In this document: positions 1-10,723 of the stretch, one piece after another
How the letters are laid out: the number at the start of each line of letters is the position of its first letter
How positions within the stretch are numbered: the first letter of the stretch is position 1
Assembly (NCBI GenBank): GCA_015068135.1
Contig: SVLB01000011.1
Coordinates: forward strand, 1-61,940
Source of the DNA: Oscillospiraceae bacterium
GTDB lineage: Bacteria > Bacillota > Clostridia > Oscillospirales > Oscillospiraceae
DNA: 61,940 nucleotides
Direction: 5' to 3'
Notes under the pieces: generated by a model
Database searches by the model: none
What the model saw: only the letters and a program-made list of their open reading frames with translations
What the model was told of the DNA's origin: nothing
Translations under genes and position numbers: made by a program

Positions 1-222
1 AGAAAGAAAAAGAAGAAATGAGAAGAAATAAGAGGACGGGCGGCGGAGAAAAAAGAGATAAAAAGGAAGTTGTGGGAGAATGTGGGAAATTGCCCTTTTG
101 AGGATATTTGAGTTTACCCTATGACAGCAAAGTGCAAAATGCAAAAGGATTCCCATCCGATTGCATTTTGCACTTTTTTTGCGCCCCGTTGTAGAGGCCA
201 TGTTTGCGGTGGGGGCAAGCCC
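1..222. other. Left edge, no gene seen; purine-rich tract plus hairpin
   Basis: The first 120 bases are very purine-rich on the plus strand and hold no convincing reading frame. The stretch may be the end of an intergenic region or a cut gene. From 131 to 174 there is a 14-bp perfect stem (AGTGCAAAATGCAA and its complement) followed by a run of eight T on the plus strand, described separately. Confidence 0.5.
129..181 (+). terminator. Rho-independent terminator built from a dispersed repeat
   Basis: Arms at 131-144 and 161-174 pair perfectly over 14 bp and are followed by eight T on the plus strand. It would stop transcription entering from the left and may also insulate the minus-strand operon that ends at 223. 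A near-identical hairpin lies at 20534-20576. Confidence 0.75.
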
Positions 223-1101
223 TCACCCTTCAGCCGGTTCAAAATGCAGGGCATAACAGTTTCCCGCATTATCTGCATAGATACATTGTCCATTGTAAAA
301 ATCGATCAGCTCCGGCTCTATATGCAAGCCGCAGTCTGAAAACCGATATGTCTGCAGGCGGCATTTTTGCTCGGTTGAGATTATCGCCAGCCCATGCTCC
401 TGGGGAAACTGTGCAAGCCCTTCCAGGGAGTAAATGATCCCCTTGTGACAGCAGACTCCCTGGATAAAACGCTGGTACTCACAATCGAACTGTTCTCTAA
501 TATCCTCACGGGTCAGGGTATGTACCCGAATATCCAGGTCCGGATCCCAAGTCCCCTGAGATACCCGGGGAATGGAAAATCCAAAAAATCGCGTTACCTG
601 CAGATCATCGATCATGGTAAACGCATACAGCTTCTCAGCTTCCCGATCGATCACAAAGTTTCCGTAGGGTCGCTGATCCGCACCGTGTTCGGAACACCAC
701 AGCCCGGAAACGTCGGTAAAATCAACCTTCAGAAGCTGCACCAGCGTCGTGGTAAAGCGGTCCTTCTCCCGCTGTACACGGTAAACACAGCACTGTCCTG
801 CCCGGCGGTCATCGAAATCTTTGTAATTGTTGTAGATATTGGCATAAAGCAGGGGAAACTCATCGTCGGGTGCATAGAACTGTGTGCCGAAGAAAACCCC
901 GTTGCAATGGGGTACGAGCCGATCCGTCTTGTGAAGATCCATACAGCAAAGAGCAGGCTGATACCCACCGGGAGCTGTGGGCTTCATTTCATCCAGATCG
1001 TAAACATGGCAGCTGCCATCCATTTGAAAACGGAACAGATACTTGCCCCATACAGCGCCATCCTGTCCTCTTGCGATTTTTGTAAGTCTGCGTACTTCCA
1101 T
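223..1101 (-). CDS. Unknown protein, beta-strand rich, last gene of an operon
   Basis: This 292-residue protein matches no family I can name. It is rich in aromatic and beta-strand-like segments (for example ENKLYAFTMID-like repeats around residues 155-175 and a C-terminal YADNAGNCYALHF segment) and could be a small propeller, but that is a guess. There is no signal peptide or membrane segment, so it is probably cytoplasmic. The start is placed at 1101, not at the ATG at 1113, because the Shine-Dalgarno AGGTGGAG lies between the two and is well placed only for 1101. The start sits just inside the end region of the upstream dehydrogenase gene, which indicates translational coupling and a shared catabolic role with the Ldh_2 dehydrogenase and the ceramidase-like enzyme. 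Confidence 0.7.
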   Translation of the reverse strand: MEVRRLTKIARGQDGAVWGKYLFRFQMDGSCHVYDLDEMKPTAPGGYQPALCCMDLHKTDRLVPHCNGVFFGTQFYAPDDEFPLLYANIYNNYKDFDDRRAGQCCVYRVQREKDRFTTTLVQLLKVDFTDVSGLWCSEHGADQRPYGNFVIDREAEKLYAFTMIDDLQVTRFFGFSIPRVSQGTWDPDLDIRVHTLTREDIREQFDCEYQRFIQGVCCHKGIIYSLEGLAQFPQEHGLAIISTEQKCRLQTYRFSDCGLHIEPELIDFYNGQCIYADNAGNCYALHFEPAEG

Positions 1102-1109
1102 TCTCCACC

Positions 1110-2192
1110 TCATAGGGGTAAATAGGGCAGCGCGCCGGTAAATTCACCGATCTGCCGCATTTCTTCATAGGTTTTTGGGTTGACAGGGATCCCCTCCCGG
1201 GCAATCCGCTTTGCGGCATAAAACTCCTTCTCGCCATGGGTGTAGATCCTCTGACACCCTTCTGCCTTTTGGCTGTCACGAAGCTCCTGCAGAAAAACGG
1301 AAAGCTTTTTTTCCAGCGTTTCCTTATCCCCAAAGATCCCGTGATCCAAGGCCATAAAGAAATGGCAGATATTGGCACGGCCCTTTGTCTTATAAATATA
1401 ATTAGAGGTCGTTCCGTCGGAAAAAACAGAGGTAAATATCTCACAGAGCATAGCAAAACCGTAGCCCTTATAGCCGGAGCTGTCCTCTCCTGCGCCACCC
1501 AGGGGGAGTATTCCACCGCCGGTCTTTCCAATGATATTGCCAAGCACCCGGGATGCATCGGTACTGGGATTTCCCGTTTCGTCCAATGCCCAGCCCTCCG
1601 GGATCACCCCGTCCCGTTTTGCGTATACCTCAAGCTTTCCCCGGGGCACCACCGTCGTAGCGGCATCAAAGGTAAAAGGGACCGGATCGGCAGGCATGGA
1701 AAAGGCAATGGGGTTTGTCCCCAGCATTGCCTGGCGGCCAAAGGTCGGGACCATGATCGCTTCGGTATTGGTCATGCAAATTCCCACAAAGCCTTCCCGG
1801 GCTGCCATCTGGGTATAGTACCCTGCAATACCAAAGTGATTGGAATCCCGCACGGCAACCATGCCGATCCCGGTTTTTCGCGCTTTTTCCATAGCCAGTT
1901 CCATAGCCCTTATTCCTACCAGCTGCCCCATGGCATCGTTTGCATCCAAGGTTGCGCAGATAGGGGTTTCCTTTACGGTCCGGATGGCGGCATCTACTTT
2001 AACAAGCCCTTCTGTGATCTCCTTGTGGTAGCGCACCATACGCTGTACCCCGTGGGATTCGATTCCGCTCAGATCCGCCGCCAACAGTACGTCTGTGATC
2101 TTGCGGCTCTGTTCCGGGGTAAACCCGTAGTCTTCATAAACCTTATGGCAAAATTCCTTTACACATTCATAATCCAAACGACGGTATTCCAT
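1110..2192 (-). CDS. Ldh_2/malate-lactate dehydrogenase family oxidoreductase
   Basis: A 360-residue NAD(P)-dependent oxidoreductase of the Ldh_2 family (malate, L-lactate, ureidoglycolate and 2,3-diketogulonate dehydrogenases). Family features are the N-terminal GIESHGVQR motif with the catalytic His near residue 50, the SNHFGIAGYY segment around residue 120, and the GTNPIAFSMPA loop around residue 160. The substrate is not predictable; 2-keto/2-hydroxy acids are usual. The start at 2192 is chosen because GGAGGA lies 5-6 nt upstream, while the ATG at 2204 overlaps the stop of the preceding gene and has no ribosome site. It is the middle gene of a three-gene operon under the promoter at 3558-3586 and probably under the divergent LysR protein. 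Confidence 0.85.
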   Translation of the reverse strand: MEYRRLDYECVKEFCHKVYEDYGFTPEQSRKITDVLLAADLSGIESHGVQRMVRYHKEITEGLVKVDAAIRTVKETPICATLDANDAMGQLVGIRAMELAMEKARKTGIGMVAVRDSNHFGIAGYYTQMAAREGFVGICMTNTEAIMVPTFGRQAMLGTNPIAFSMPADPVPFTFDAATTVVPRGKLEVYAKRDGVIPEGWALDETGNPSTDASRVLGNIIGKTGGGILPLGGAGEDSSGYKGYGFAMLCEIFTSVFSDGTTSNYIYKTKGRANICHFFMALDHGIFGDKETLEKKLSVFLQELRDSQKAEGCQRIYTHGEKEFYAAKRIAREGIPVNPKTYEEMRQIGEFTGALPYLPL

Positions 2193-2203
2193 GCTATCCT
2201 CCA

Positions 2204-3526
2204 TCAGTCTTTCATTGCTTCCAGCAAGTCCAGGAACGTTTCCGCAATTTTTTCTGCCGTACCGGGTGCAAAGGTGCAGTTATCCACCTCATATCCGCCG
2301 TCGGCGAATCCCATTGCCGATGGGATATATCCCACATAGGATGGCCAGCTGTAGCCATTGATAAATGTCTTGCCAAAGGCAGAATTGCGCTTGATATACA
2401 TACAGGTCGTATCAAACAGCTCATAGGGGAGTACGACTCCCGCCACATCTCCAAAGGAATAGGTCTGAAGCAGCATATCCTTGGTCTGCGGCAACTTGGC
2501 ATTGGCAATGGCCCGGCTGGCATGAAAAGAAGAGTGAAAACCCAGAGGTTCTGCAAACTCCATGGCCTCCTGGATGGAATGACCGGCCTGATAAAAATCC
2601 ACAATTTTTTGGGCATTGTCCAAATTGCCGTCAAAGTCATGATTCACCGGTGCGGAAAGAATGCCGTGAGACACCCGAACCGGACCGCCCCGAACCGGAT
2701 GCAGCCGCACTTTTTCCGCATAATCCACCATGATCCTTGCCCATTCAAAGCGATCAAAGGCACGCTGCTCCGCTTTGATTCGGCTGCCGCTGTTGATATT
2801 TCCGGCACCGCCGTTCCAGTAAATGCAATGCACCCCCAGGCGGGCTTCCGCTTCCTCCCGGAACGAACCGGCCAACTGTGCAGAGACCTTTTGGTTTTTC
2901 CCCTCCAGATGGGGATGGGTCTGGAAATTGGCAATGAGAATATCTTTACAGCCCTCCCGGCAAAAGCGCATCAGCTGCAGCTCCGGATCGGCCTGACTCT
3001 CATGTCCAACGACACAGGTACCGGACCCCTTGAACAGATCTCCGCAGAAGCTTCCGTCATCCATCACATAGCGCTTGACAAAGTTCATACGCTCTGTAAT
3101 GGCACTGCCTACGAAGATCTTAGCAGGCTTGCGGTCATGCCAGGCCTGCACCGCTGCCGTTATCATACCGTTTATGTACCTTTCCCGGAAGCGCATTACC
3201 GCGGGGATCTCCGGGAAATGACAGCCCACAGAATCGTGGGTATGGGTCCCCATCAAAAATATATGATCTTTGGGTACCTTTACAGCCTGTGTGATACCCT
3301 CCAAGATATCCTCTCCCAAATAACTGGGAGCCCAGCTGAGATCTCCCGTAACGATCAGGATCGTTTGCCCTGCCTCATCGCTGAGTGCAAGGGCTCTGGC
3401 CTGCAGATCCGTGATGTTTCCCAAGCTGAATCTGCGCAGATCGTCACCGTAGCTGGTCATGGGTACAGACTCCTGGGGGGTGATGTCCGCCAAACCAAAG
3501 CCCGCTGTCATTTGATATGCTTCCAT
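2204..3526 (-). CDS. Neutral/alkaline ceramidase-like protein, cytoplasmic form
   Basis: A 440-residue protein resembling the catalytic domain of neutral/alkaline non-lysosomal ceramidases. It opens with GFGLADITPQES, the usual N-terminal signature, and carries THTH at about residues 94-97, THPH near residue 203 and GGAGNIN, the pattern expected for the zinc-binding site. There is no signal peptide, so it should act inside the cell; the family includes many bacterial members of unknown substrate. The start is set at 3526, ten bases after AAAGGAGG; the earlier ATG at 3553 lies upstream of that ribosome site. It is the first gene of the operon with the Ldh_2 dehydrogenase. The last third of the giant secreted protein at 55030-59382 belongs to the same family. 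Confidence 0.75.
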   Translation of the reverse strand: MEAYQMTAGFGLADITPQESVPMTSYGDDLRRFSLGNITDLQARALALSDEAGQTILIVTGDLSWAPSYLGEDILEGITQAVKVPKDHIFLMGTHTHDSVGCHFPEIPAVMRFRERYINGMITAAVQAWHDRKPAKIFVGSAITERMNFVKRYVMDDGSFCGDLFKGSGTCVVGHESQADPELQLMRFCREGCKDILIANFQTHPHLEGKNQKVSAQLAGSFREEAEARLGVHCIYWNGGAGNINSGSRIKAEQRAFDRFEWARIMVDYAEKVRLHPVRGGPVRVSHGILSAPVNHDFDGNLDNAQKIVDFYQAGHSIQEAMEFAEPLGFHSSFHASRAIANAKLPQTKDMLLQTYSFGDVAGVVLPYELFDTTCMYIKRNSAFGKTFINGYSWPSYVGYIPSAMGFADGGYEVDNCTFAPGTAEKIAETFLDLLEAMKD

Positions 3527-3557
3527 CTGTGCAACGCCTCCTTTATGAATCACTTAA

Positions 3558-3586
3558 ATTATAGCAAAGGCATTGACATCTGCCAA
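3558..3586 (-). promoter_or_regulatory. Sigma-A promoter of the ceramidase-like operon
   Basis: On the minus strand, -35 TTGGCA (3581-3586) and -10 TATAAT (3558-3563) are separated by 17 bp. The lysR -35 hexamer lies inside this spacer, so the two divergent promoters overlap and cannot easily fire together. Confidence 0.75.
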
Positions 3587-3623
3587 ATCAAAAGATAGTA
3601 TATGGGTATAGATTTTTTCTATA
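3573..3623 (+). promoter_or_regulatory. lysR promoter and palindromic operator
   Basis: A plus-strand promoter reads TTGACA (3573-3578), 17 bp, TAGTAT (3596-3601). Directly downstream, 3607-3623 is a perfect dyad: TATAGA, 5 nt, TCTATA, which fits the T-N11-A form of LysR sites. Its position over the predicted transcription start suggests negative autoregulation. Confidence 0.6.
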
Positions 3624-3637
3624 TGGAGCGTTGGCAT

Positions 3638-4549
3638 ATGGAACTGAAAAAAATCGATTATTTTTTGAAGATCGCCCAAACAGGAAGCCTTTCCAAAGCC
3701 GCAAAGGCGCTGTTTCTCACCCAGCCGACTCTGAGCCGTTTTCTGGAAAATTTGGAGCAGGAGCTGAAGGTAAAGCTGTTCACCCGCAGTAAAACAAGCG
3801 CCTTAAAGCTGACGCCGGCAGGGGAGGACTATCTGAAAACCGCAAAACAAATCGCCAATCTCTGTAAAAAGATGGATCACAGCCTGGACCGTTACCGGCA
3901 ATCAAAGCATCGCATTGTATTTGGCATCAAGGGCTACTATCTGACCCCCTTTGCTGCCCAATGCGCCAAGGAGGTCATGGAAGCCTTTCCTGAAGTTTCC
4001 GTGGATTATTTTGTCGCGGATTCCCAAACTCAGGAACGTCTGCTTCTTGACGGCAGTCTGCAGATCGGCCTTATGTCCTATGAACAGAAGAACCCGGCAC
4101 TTGCCTATGTTTCTGTTAGTAAAAGCCCCATGCAGCTGGTGGTTTCTCCGCAGAATCATTTGGCTGATCTGACCGCCGGGCTGACACAGCAGCAAAAACT
4201 GCACCTGTGTTCCCTTCCCAATGACCCGCCTATGGCCCTTATGCGGGAAGGGACTGTACTGCGGCAGGTTTGTGACAGCTACTTTAAAACCCTTAAGTAT
4301 CAACCCAATATCCGCACCACCTATATGCGTCATGGGACCATCGTCCGGCTCTTAAATGAACAACCGGATCTGGTCGCCTTTTGCCCGGAAAACAATATTT
4401 CAAAGAATTTGACATATATTCCCCTGGATCCGCCGTTTTATTACACGGAGGGGATCGTTTATCCCCTGGGTTCTCAGTTGAGCAAAGCGGAAAAGTACCT
4501 GATCTGCCTGCTGAAAAATCTTCCGCCTTTACGGGATCTGGATCTGTAA
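3638..4549 (+). CDS. LysR-family transcriptional regulator
   Basis: A 303-residue LysR-type regulator. The N-terminal winged helix-turn-helix is canonical (IAQTGSLSKAAKALFLTQPTLSRFLENLEQ, about residues 12-42), followed by a periplasmic-binding-like effector domain. The start at 3638 (MELKKIDYFL) is preferred over ATGs at 3602 and 3623 because it fits the family and has GGAG nine bases upstream. The gene is divergent from the ceramidase-like/dehydrogenase operon with interleaved promoters and a dyad between them, the classic arrangement for a regulator controlling its neighbour. The inducer is unknown and is probably a metabolite of the operon. Confidence 0.9.
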   Translation: MELKKIDYFLKIAQTGSLSKAAKALFLTQPTLSRFLENLEQELKVKLFTRSKTSALKLTPAGEDYLKTAKQIANLCKKMDHSLDRYRQSKHRIVFGIKGYYLTPFAAQCAKEVMEAFPEVSVDYFVADSQTQERLLLDGSLQIGLMSYEQKNPALAYVSVSKSPMQLVVSPQNHLADLTAGLTQQQKLHLCSLPNDPPMALMREGTVLRQVCDSYFKTLKYQPNIRTTYMRHGTIVRLLNEQPDLVAFCPENNISKNLTYIPLDPPFYYTEGIVYPLGSQLSKAEKYLICLLKNLPPLRDLDL

Positions 4550-4578
4550 CGGAAGGGCAAGAGGACCGTCCGCTTAAA

Positions 4579-4623
4579 AAAGAGAGTAACAGAACTGCTC
4601 TGTTATTCTCTTTTTCTTTTTTT
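4579..4623 (+). terminator. Terminator after lysR
   Basis: A 15-bp stem with one mismatch (arms 4579-4593 and 4599-4613), loop ACTGC, followed by a T-rich tail. It separates lysR from dnaA. Confidence 0.85.
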
Positions 4624-4633
4624 ATATAGTATC

Positions 4634-4675
4634 TGTGGAAAAACTCTTGTTTTTTCCACAAAGCTGTGGTAAAAT
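4634..4675 (+). promoter_or_regulatory. dnaA promoter with overlapping DnaA boxes
   Basis: A possible promoter reads TTGTTT (4647-4652), 17 bp, TAAAAT (4670-4675). DnaA-box-like 9-mers lie at 4634-4642 (TGTGGAAAA), 4652-4660 (TTTTCCACA) and 4665-4673 (TGTGGTAAA), overlapping both hexamers. This arrangement is typical of dnaA autorepression and may also serve as the first half of a bipartite origin, as in Bacillus. Confidence 0.6.
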
Positions 4676-4768
4676 TTACGTTGAGATAATTTTGCTGTTT
4701 TCCTTCTTTTCCGGGTTGCATTTTTGGCCGGTAAAGTCCTTCAAATATCAAAAAAGGAGTAGGATACT

Positions 4769-6082
4769 ATGTTTTCTTCTGCCTATGTATGGGCTAAAAT
4801 TTTGAATTATATTGAAGAACAGATGGGATCTATTGCTGTTTCCACCTGGTTTGACGATGCGGATGTGATCTCCCTGACCGAGGAGAATCTGATCATCTAT
4901 TCTCCCTCGGATTTTCGCCGGGATCTGATCCGTCAGCGCTGTGCCGATCACATCCATGATGCTCTGAAAAAGATCTTCAATTCCGATGCCAAGCTTTTGG
5001 TACTGTCCGACAAGGAGCTGGAAGAATACCAAAACCGGGACAAAAAGCTGCACACCCTGGATTTTAATCCCCAATTCTCCTTTGATACCTTTGTGGTCGG
5101 CGCTTCCAACCAGCTGGCCCACGGCGCAGCTCTGGCGGTTGCCACCACTCCCGGTCAGACCTACAACCCCTTGTTTATTTACGGCCCTCCCGGTGTAGGC
5201 AAGACCCATTTGCTGTATGCCATTGCCAACACCATCCGAAAGAACAACCCGGAAGCCAATATCGTCTATATCAAGGGTGACCAATTTACTAATGAGCTGA
5301 TCGAAGCCATTAAAAGCGGTAAAAACATTGAATTCCGGAGTAAATACCGGGAAGCGGATCTGTTTTTGATCGATGATATCCAGTTTATTGCCGGTAAGGA
5401 CTCCACCCAGGAGGAGTTCTTCCATACCTTCAATAATCTCTACGAGAACCACAAGCAGATCGTCATGACCGCTGACCGGAAGCCCAGCGATATGCAGACC
5501 TTGGAGGACCGACTGCGCAGCCGGTTTGAATGGGGTCTGATCAGTGATATCCAGCCCCCCGATTATGAGACCCGTATGGCCATCATCAAGACCAAGGCCA
5601 TTTCTTTAGGGATCGACCTTCCTGACGATGTATGCAATTATATTGCCGTAAATGTCACCAATAATGTCCGTCAGCTGGAAGGCACCGTGAAAAAGATCAT
5701 GGCTTACCGGGATCTGAACAATATGCCTTTGGATCTTCCCAATGTCTCCCGGGCCATTGACGATATGTTCAAAAACGAGGGCAACTCACTGCCCACCCCC
5801 AATCTGATCATCAATCAGGTATGCCGGTTCTACTCCGTGGAAGAAAGTATTCTTCGGGGAACTCAAAAGACCAAGGGCATCACCGAGGCCCGGCAGGTCG
5901 CCATTTACCTGATCCGAAAGCTGACCAATCTTTCGTTGCCGGATATTGGCAAGGAATTTGGCAAGGATCACTCCACCATTCTTTATTCCATCAAGAAGGT
6001 GGAGAAAGCACTTGCCGACGGTGACGATGTTCTCAGAGATCATATCCGGGACATTACCGCAAACATCAATTCCTGTTTGTAA
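4769..6082 (+). CDS. dnaA: Chromosomal replication initiator DnaA
   Basis: DnaA binds the origin and opens it for replication. All four domains are visible in 437 residues: an N-terminal DnaB/SirA-type domain (1-80), a short linker, an AAA+ domain with Walker A GPPGVGKT (139-146) and Walker B LFLIDDIQF (198-206), and the C-terminal helix-turn-helix with the DnaA signature GKDHSTILYSI near residue 405. The length is a little below the usual 440-460 because the domain II linker is short. AAAGGAG lies ten bases before the ATG. DnaA boxes lie on both sides of the gene. Confidence 0.98.
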   Translation: MFSSAYVWAKILNYIEEQMGSIAVSTWFDDADVISLTEENLIIYSPSDFRRDLIRQRCADHIHDALKKIFNSDAKLLVLSDKELEEYQNRDKKLHTLDFNPQFSFDTFVVGASNQLAHGAALAVATTPGQTYNPLFIYGPPGVGKTHLLYAIANTIRKNNPEANIVYIKGDQFTNELIEAIKSGKNIEFRSKYREADLFLIDDIQFIAGKDSTQEEFFHTFNNLYENHKQIVMTADRKPSDMQTLEDRLRSRFEWGLISDIQPPDYETRMAIIKTKAISLGIDLPDDVCNYIAVNVTNNVRQLEGTVKKIMAYRDLNNMPLDLPNVSRAIDDMFKNEGNSLPTPNLIINQVCRFYSVEESILRGTQKTKGITEARQVAIYLIRKLTNLSLPDIGKEFGKDHSTILYSIKKVEKALADGDDVLRDHIRDITANINSCL

Positions 6083-6328
6083 GTTCTCCACAGAGGCTGT
6101 GGAATGTGGAAAACTTTTCTGTGGATAAAATATCCTTCCATTTTACAGTTTTCCCCATGTGGATAACCGGTTTACAATTCCACCGACTCCTGTGGAGAAA
6201 AAATTCCTGATAATACAAGGCTTTTCCCGGTTTTCCACAAAAGTTTTCCCCTACTACCCCTACAACTACCTAAACCTATGTAAATTTATATATATATTAT
6301 TTATTTTTCAGAAAGAAGGGTTTGCGCC
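6083..6328 (+). other. oriC: DnaA-box cluster, DnaA-trio-like tract and AT-rich unwinding region
   Basis: Perfect DnaA boxes (TTATCCACA, reverse strand) lie at 6120-6128 and 6158-6166. One-mismatch boxes lie at 6084-6092, 6105-6113, 6191-6199 and 6231-6239, and a weaker one at 6098-6106. The last forward box is followed by a short C-rich stretch, then CTA-type trinucleotides (6251-6274) resembling the DnaA-trio of Bacillus subtilis, then an A/T-only tract (6281-6308). The order box, GC-cluster, trio, AT tract is that of the basal unwinding system. The dnaN ribosome site (GAAGGG) lies at the right end. Confidence 0.9.
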
Positions 6329-7435
6329 ATGCGATTTACCTGTGAAAAAAGTATGCTGGTCACCGGCCTGAATATTACCGGACGGACCGTCGCCCAAAAG
6401 AGTGCCCTTTCTGCCATTGAAGGTATTCTTTGCAAAGCCGGAGCTGATCTGACCCTCACCGGCTACAATATGGAAACTGCCATCACCTACCGCATCGACG
6501 CGGAGATCACCGATCCCGGTCAGTGCGTTCTGCCGGCCAGACTCTTTGGCGATATTATCCGCAGACTGCCGGAAGGTCCTGTGACAGTGGTAGTGGATGA
6601 AAGCTGCAAGGTTTCCATCCGGGCGGGCTATGCCTCCTTTACCATTTCCGCGGAAACCGCCGACGATTATCCGGAGCTTCCCGATGTGGGTACCGGCCGT
6701 TCTACCGCAATCCCTCAGATGGCTATGAAAGAGCTGATCAGCGGCACCATCTTTGCCGTTGCAGAAAATCAGGGCAGACCCATCCACACCGGTGTCAAAT
6801 TTGAAATTGAGGAAAATTCTGTTACCGCCATTGCTGTAGATGGCTTCCGTCTTGCCCGGCGCACCTATCCTACGGAAGAACCCACCGGTAGATCCACTTC
6901 CTTTGTGGTGCCTGCCGCCTCTTTGAAGGAAGTGGAAAAGATCCTGCAGGATGGAGACGACACGGTTTCCTTTACCCTGGGCACCAAGCATATTCTCTTT
7001 GAGATCGGACCGGCTGTTCTGATCTGCCGGTTGCTGGAAGGTGACTTTTTGGATTGGCGGAAGGTTGTCCCCACCAACTGCCCCATTAAAGTGGTGGCCA
7101 ATGTGGGAGAATTGGCCTCTGCCATTGACCGTGTGGGTCTGATTGTTTCTGAAAAATACAAGAGTCCCGTTCGCTGTGTCTTTGGAGATCAGGTGTTGTA
7201 TCTGAAGACCAACACCACCATCGGTGCCGCTGAGGACCGCTGCAGCTTTGCCGGTAACGGTCATGAGCTGGAGATCGGTTTTAATGTCCGCTATCTTGCC
7301 GATGCCATGCGGGTGATCCCCAGCGAGGAGGTCGTTTTGGAGCTGACCAACTCCTTAAGCCCCATCGTGATGACCCCCGTAGATGATAAATACGACTTTT
7401 CTTATATGGTCCTGCCTGTACGGATCAAAAACTGA
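6329..7435 (+). CDS. dnaN: DNA polymerase III beta sliding clamp
   Basis: DnaN forms the dimeric ring that tethers DNA polymerase III to DNA. The 368-residue protein has the normal length and three clamp folds. It starts MRFTCEKSMLVTGLNITGRTVAQKS, close to clostridial beta clamps, and ends MVLPVRIKN, the usual C-terminal motif that contacts clamp-binding peptides. It lies just downstream of oriC and 9 bp before yaaA, so dnaN-yaaA-recF-gyrB probably form one transcript. Confidence 0.97.
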   Translation: MRFTCEKSMLVTGLNITGRTVAQKSALSAIEGILCKAGADLTLTGYNMETAITYRIDAEITDPGQCVLPARLFGDIIRRLPEGPVTVVVDESCKVSIRAGYASFTISAETADDYPELPDVGTGRSTAIPQMAMKELISGTIFAVAENQGRPIHTGVKFEIEENSVTAIAVDGFRLARRTYPTEEPTGRSTSFVVPAASLKEVEKILQDGDDTVSFTLGTKHILFEIGPAVLICRLLEGDFLDWRKVVPTNCPIKVVANVGELASAIDRVGLIVSEKYKSPVRCVFGDQVLYLKTNTTIGAAEDRCSFAGNGHELEIGFNVRYLADAMRVIPSEEVVLELTNSLSPIVMTPVDDKYDFSYMVLPVRIKN

Positions 7436-7444
7436 GGATAACAT

Positions 7445-7685
7445 ATGAAAGTGACAGTGAAAAAGAAGGATGCAAACCTGATCCCTTTGGCTATTTCCAC
7501 GGAATTTATCAAGCTGGATGCGGCGTTGAAATTTGCCAATGCTCTGGAGTCCGGCGGTATGGCAAAGACTGTGATTTTGGACGGCAAGGTGAAGGTCAAC
7601 GGAGAGGTTTGCCTTATGCGCGGCAAGAAGCTGTATCCCATGGATACTTTTAGCTTCATGGGCGCCAATTATCAGATCGTTTCCA

Positions 7686-7699
<14 letters not shown>
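7445..7699 (+). CDS. yaaA: S4-domain RNA-binding protein YaaA
   Basis: An 84-residue S4-like protein of the YaaA/YbcJ type, always found between dnaN and recF in Firmicutes. The S4 core is clear: FIKLDAALKFANALESGGMAK followed by VILDGKVKVNGEV, with the KVNGE turn typical of S4 RNA binding. Its role is uncertain; ribosome or RNA binding is presumed. Its end overlaps the recF start by 14 bases, which indicates coupled translation. Confidence 0.9.
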
Positions 7700-10710
<3,011 letters not shown>

Positions 10711-10723
10711 AAGAAGACCCGAA

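Noticed and set aside
121..437. Two small plus-strand frames near the left edge
   Set aside because: They overlap a terminator hairpin and the end of a convincing minus-strand gene, and show no family features.
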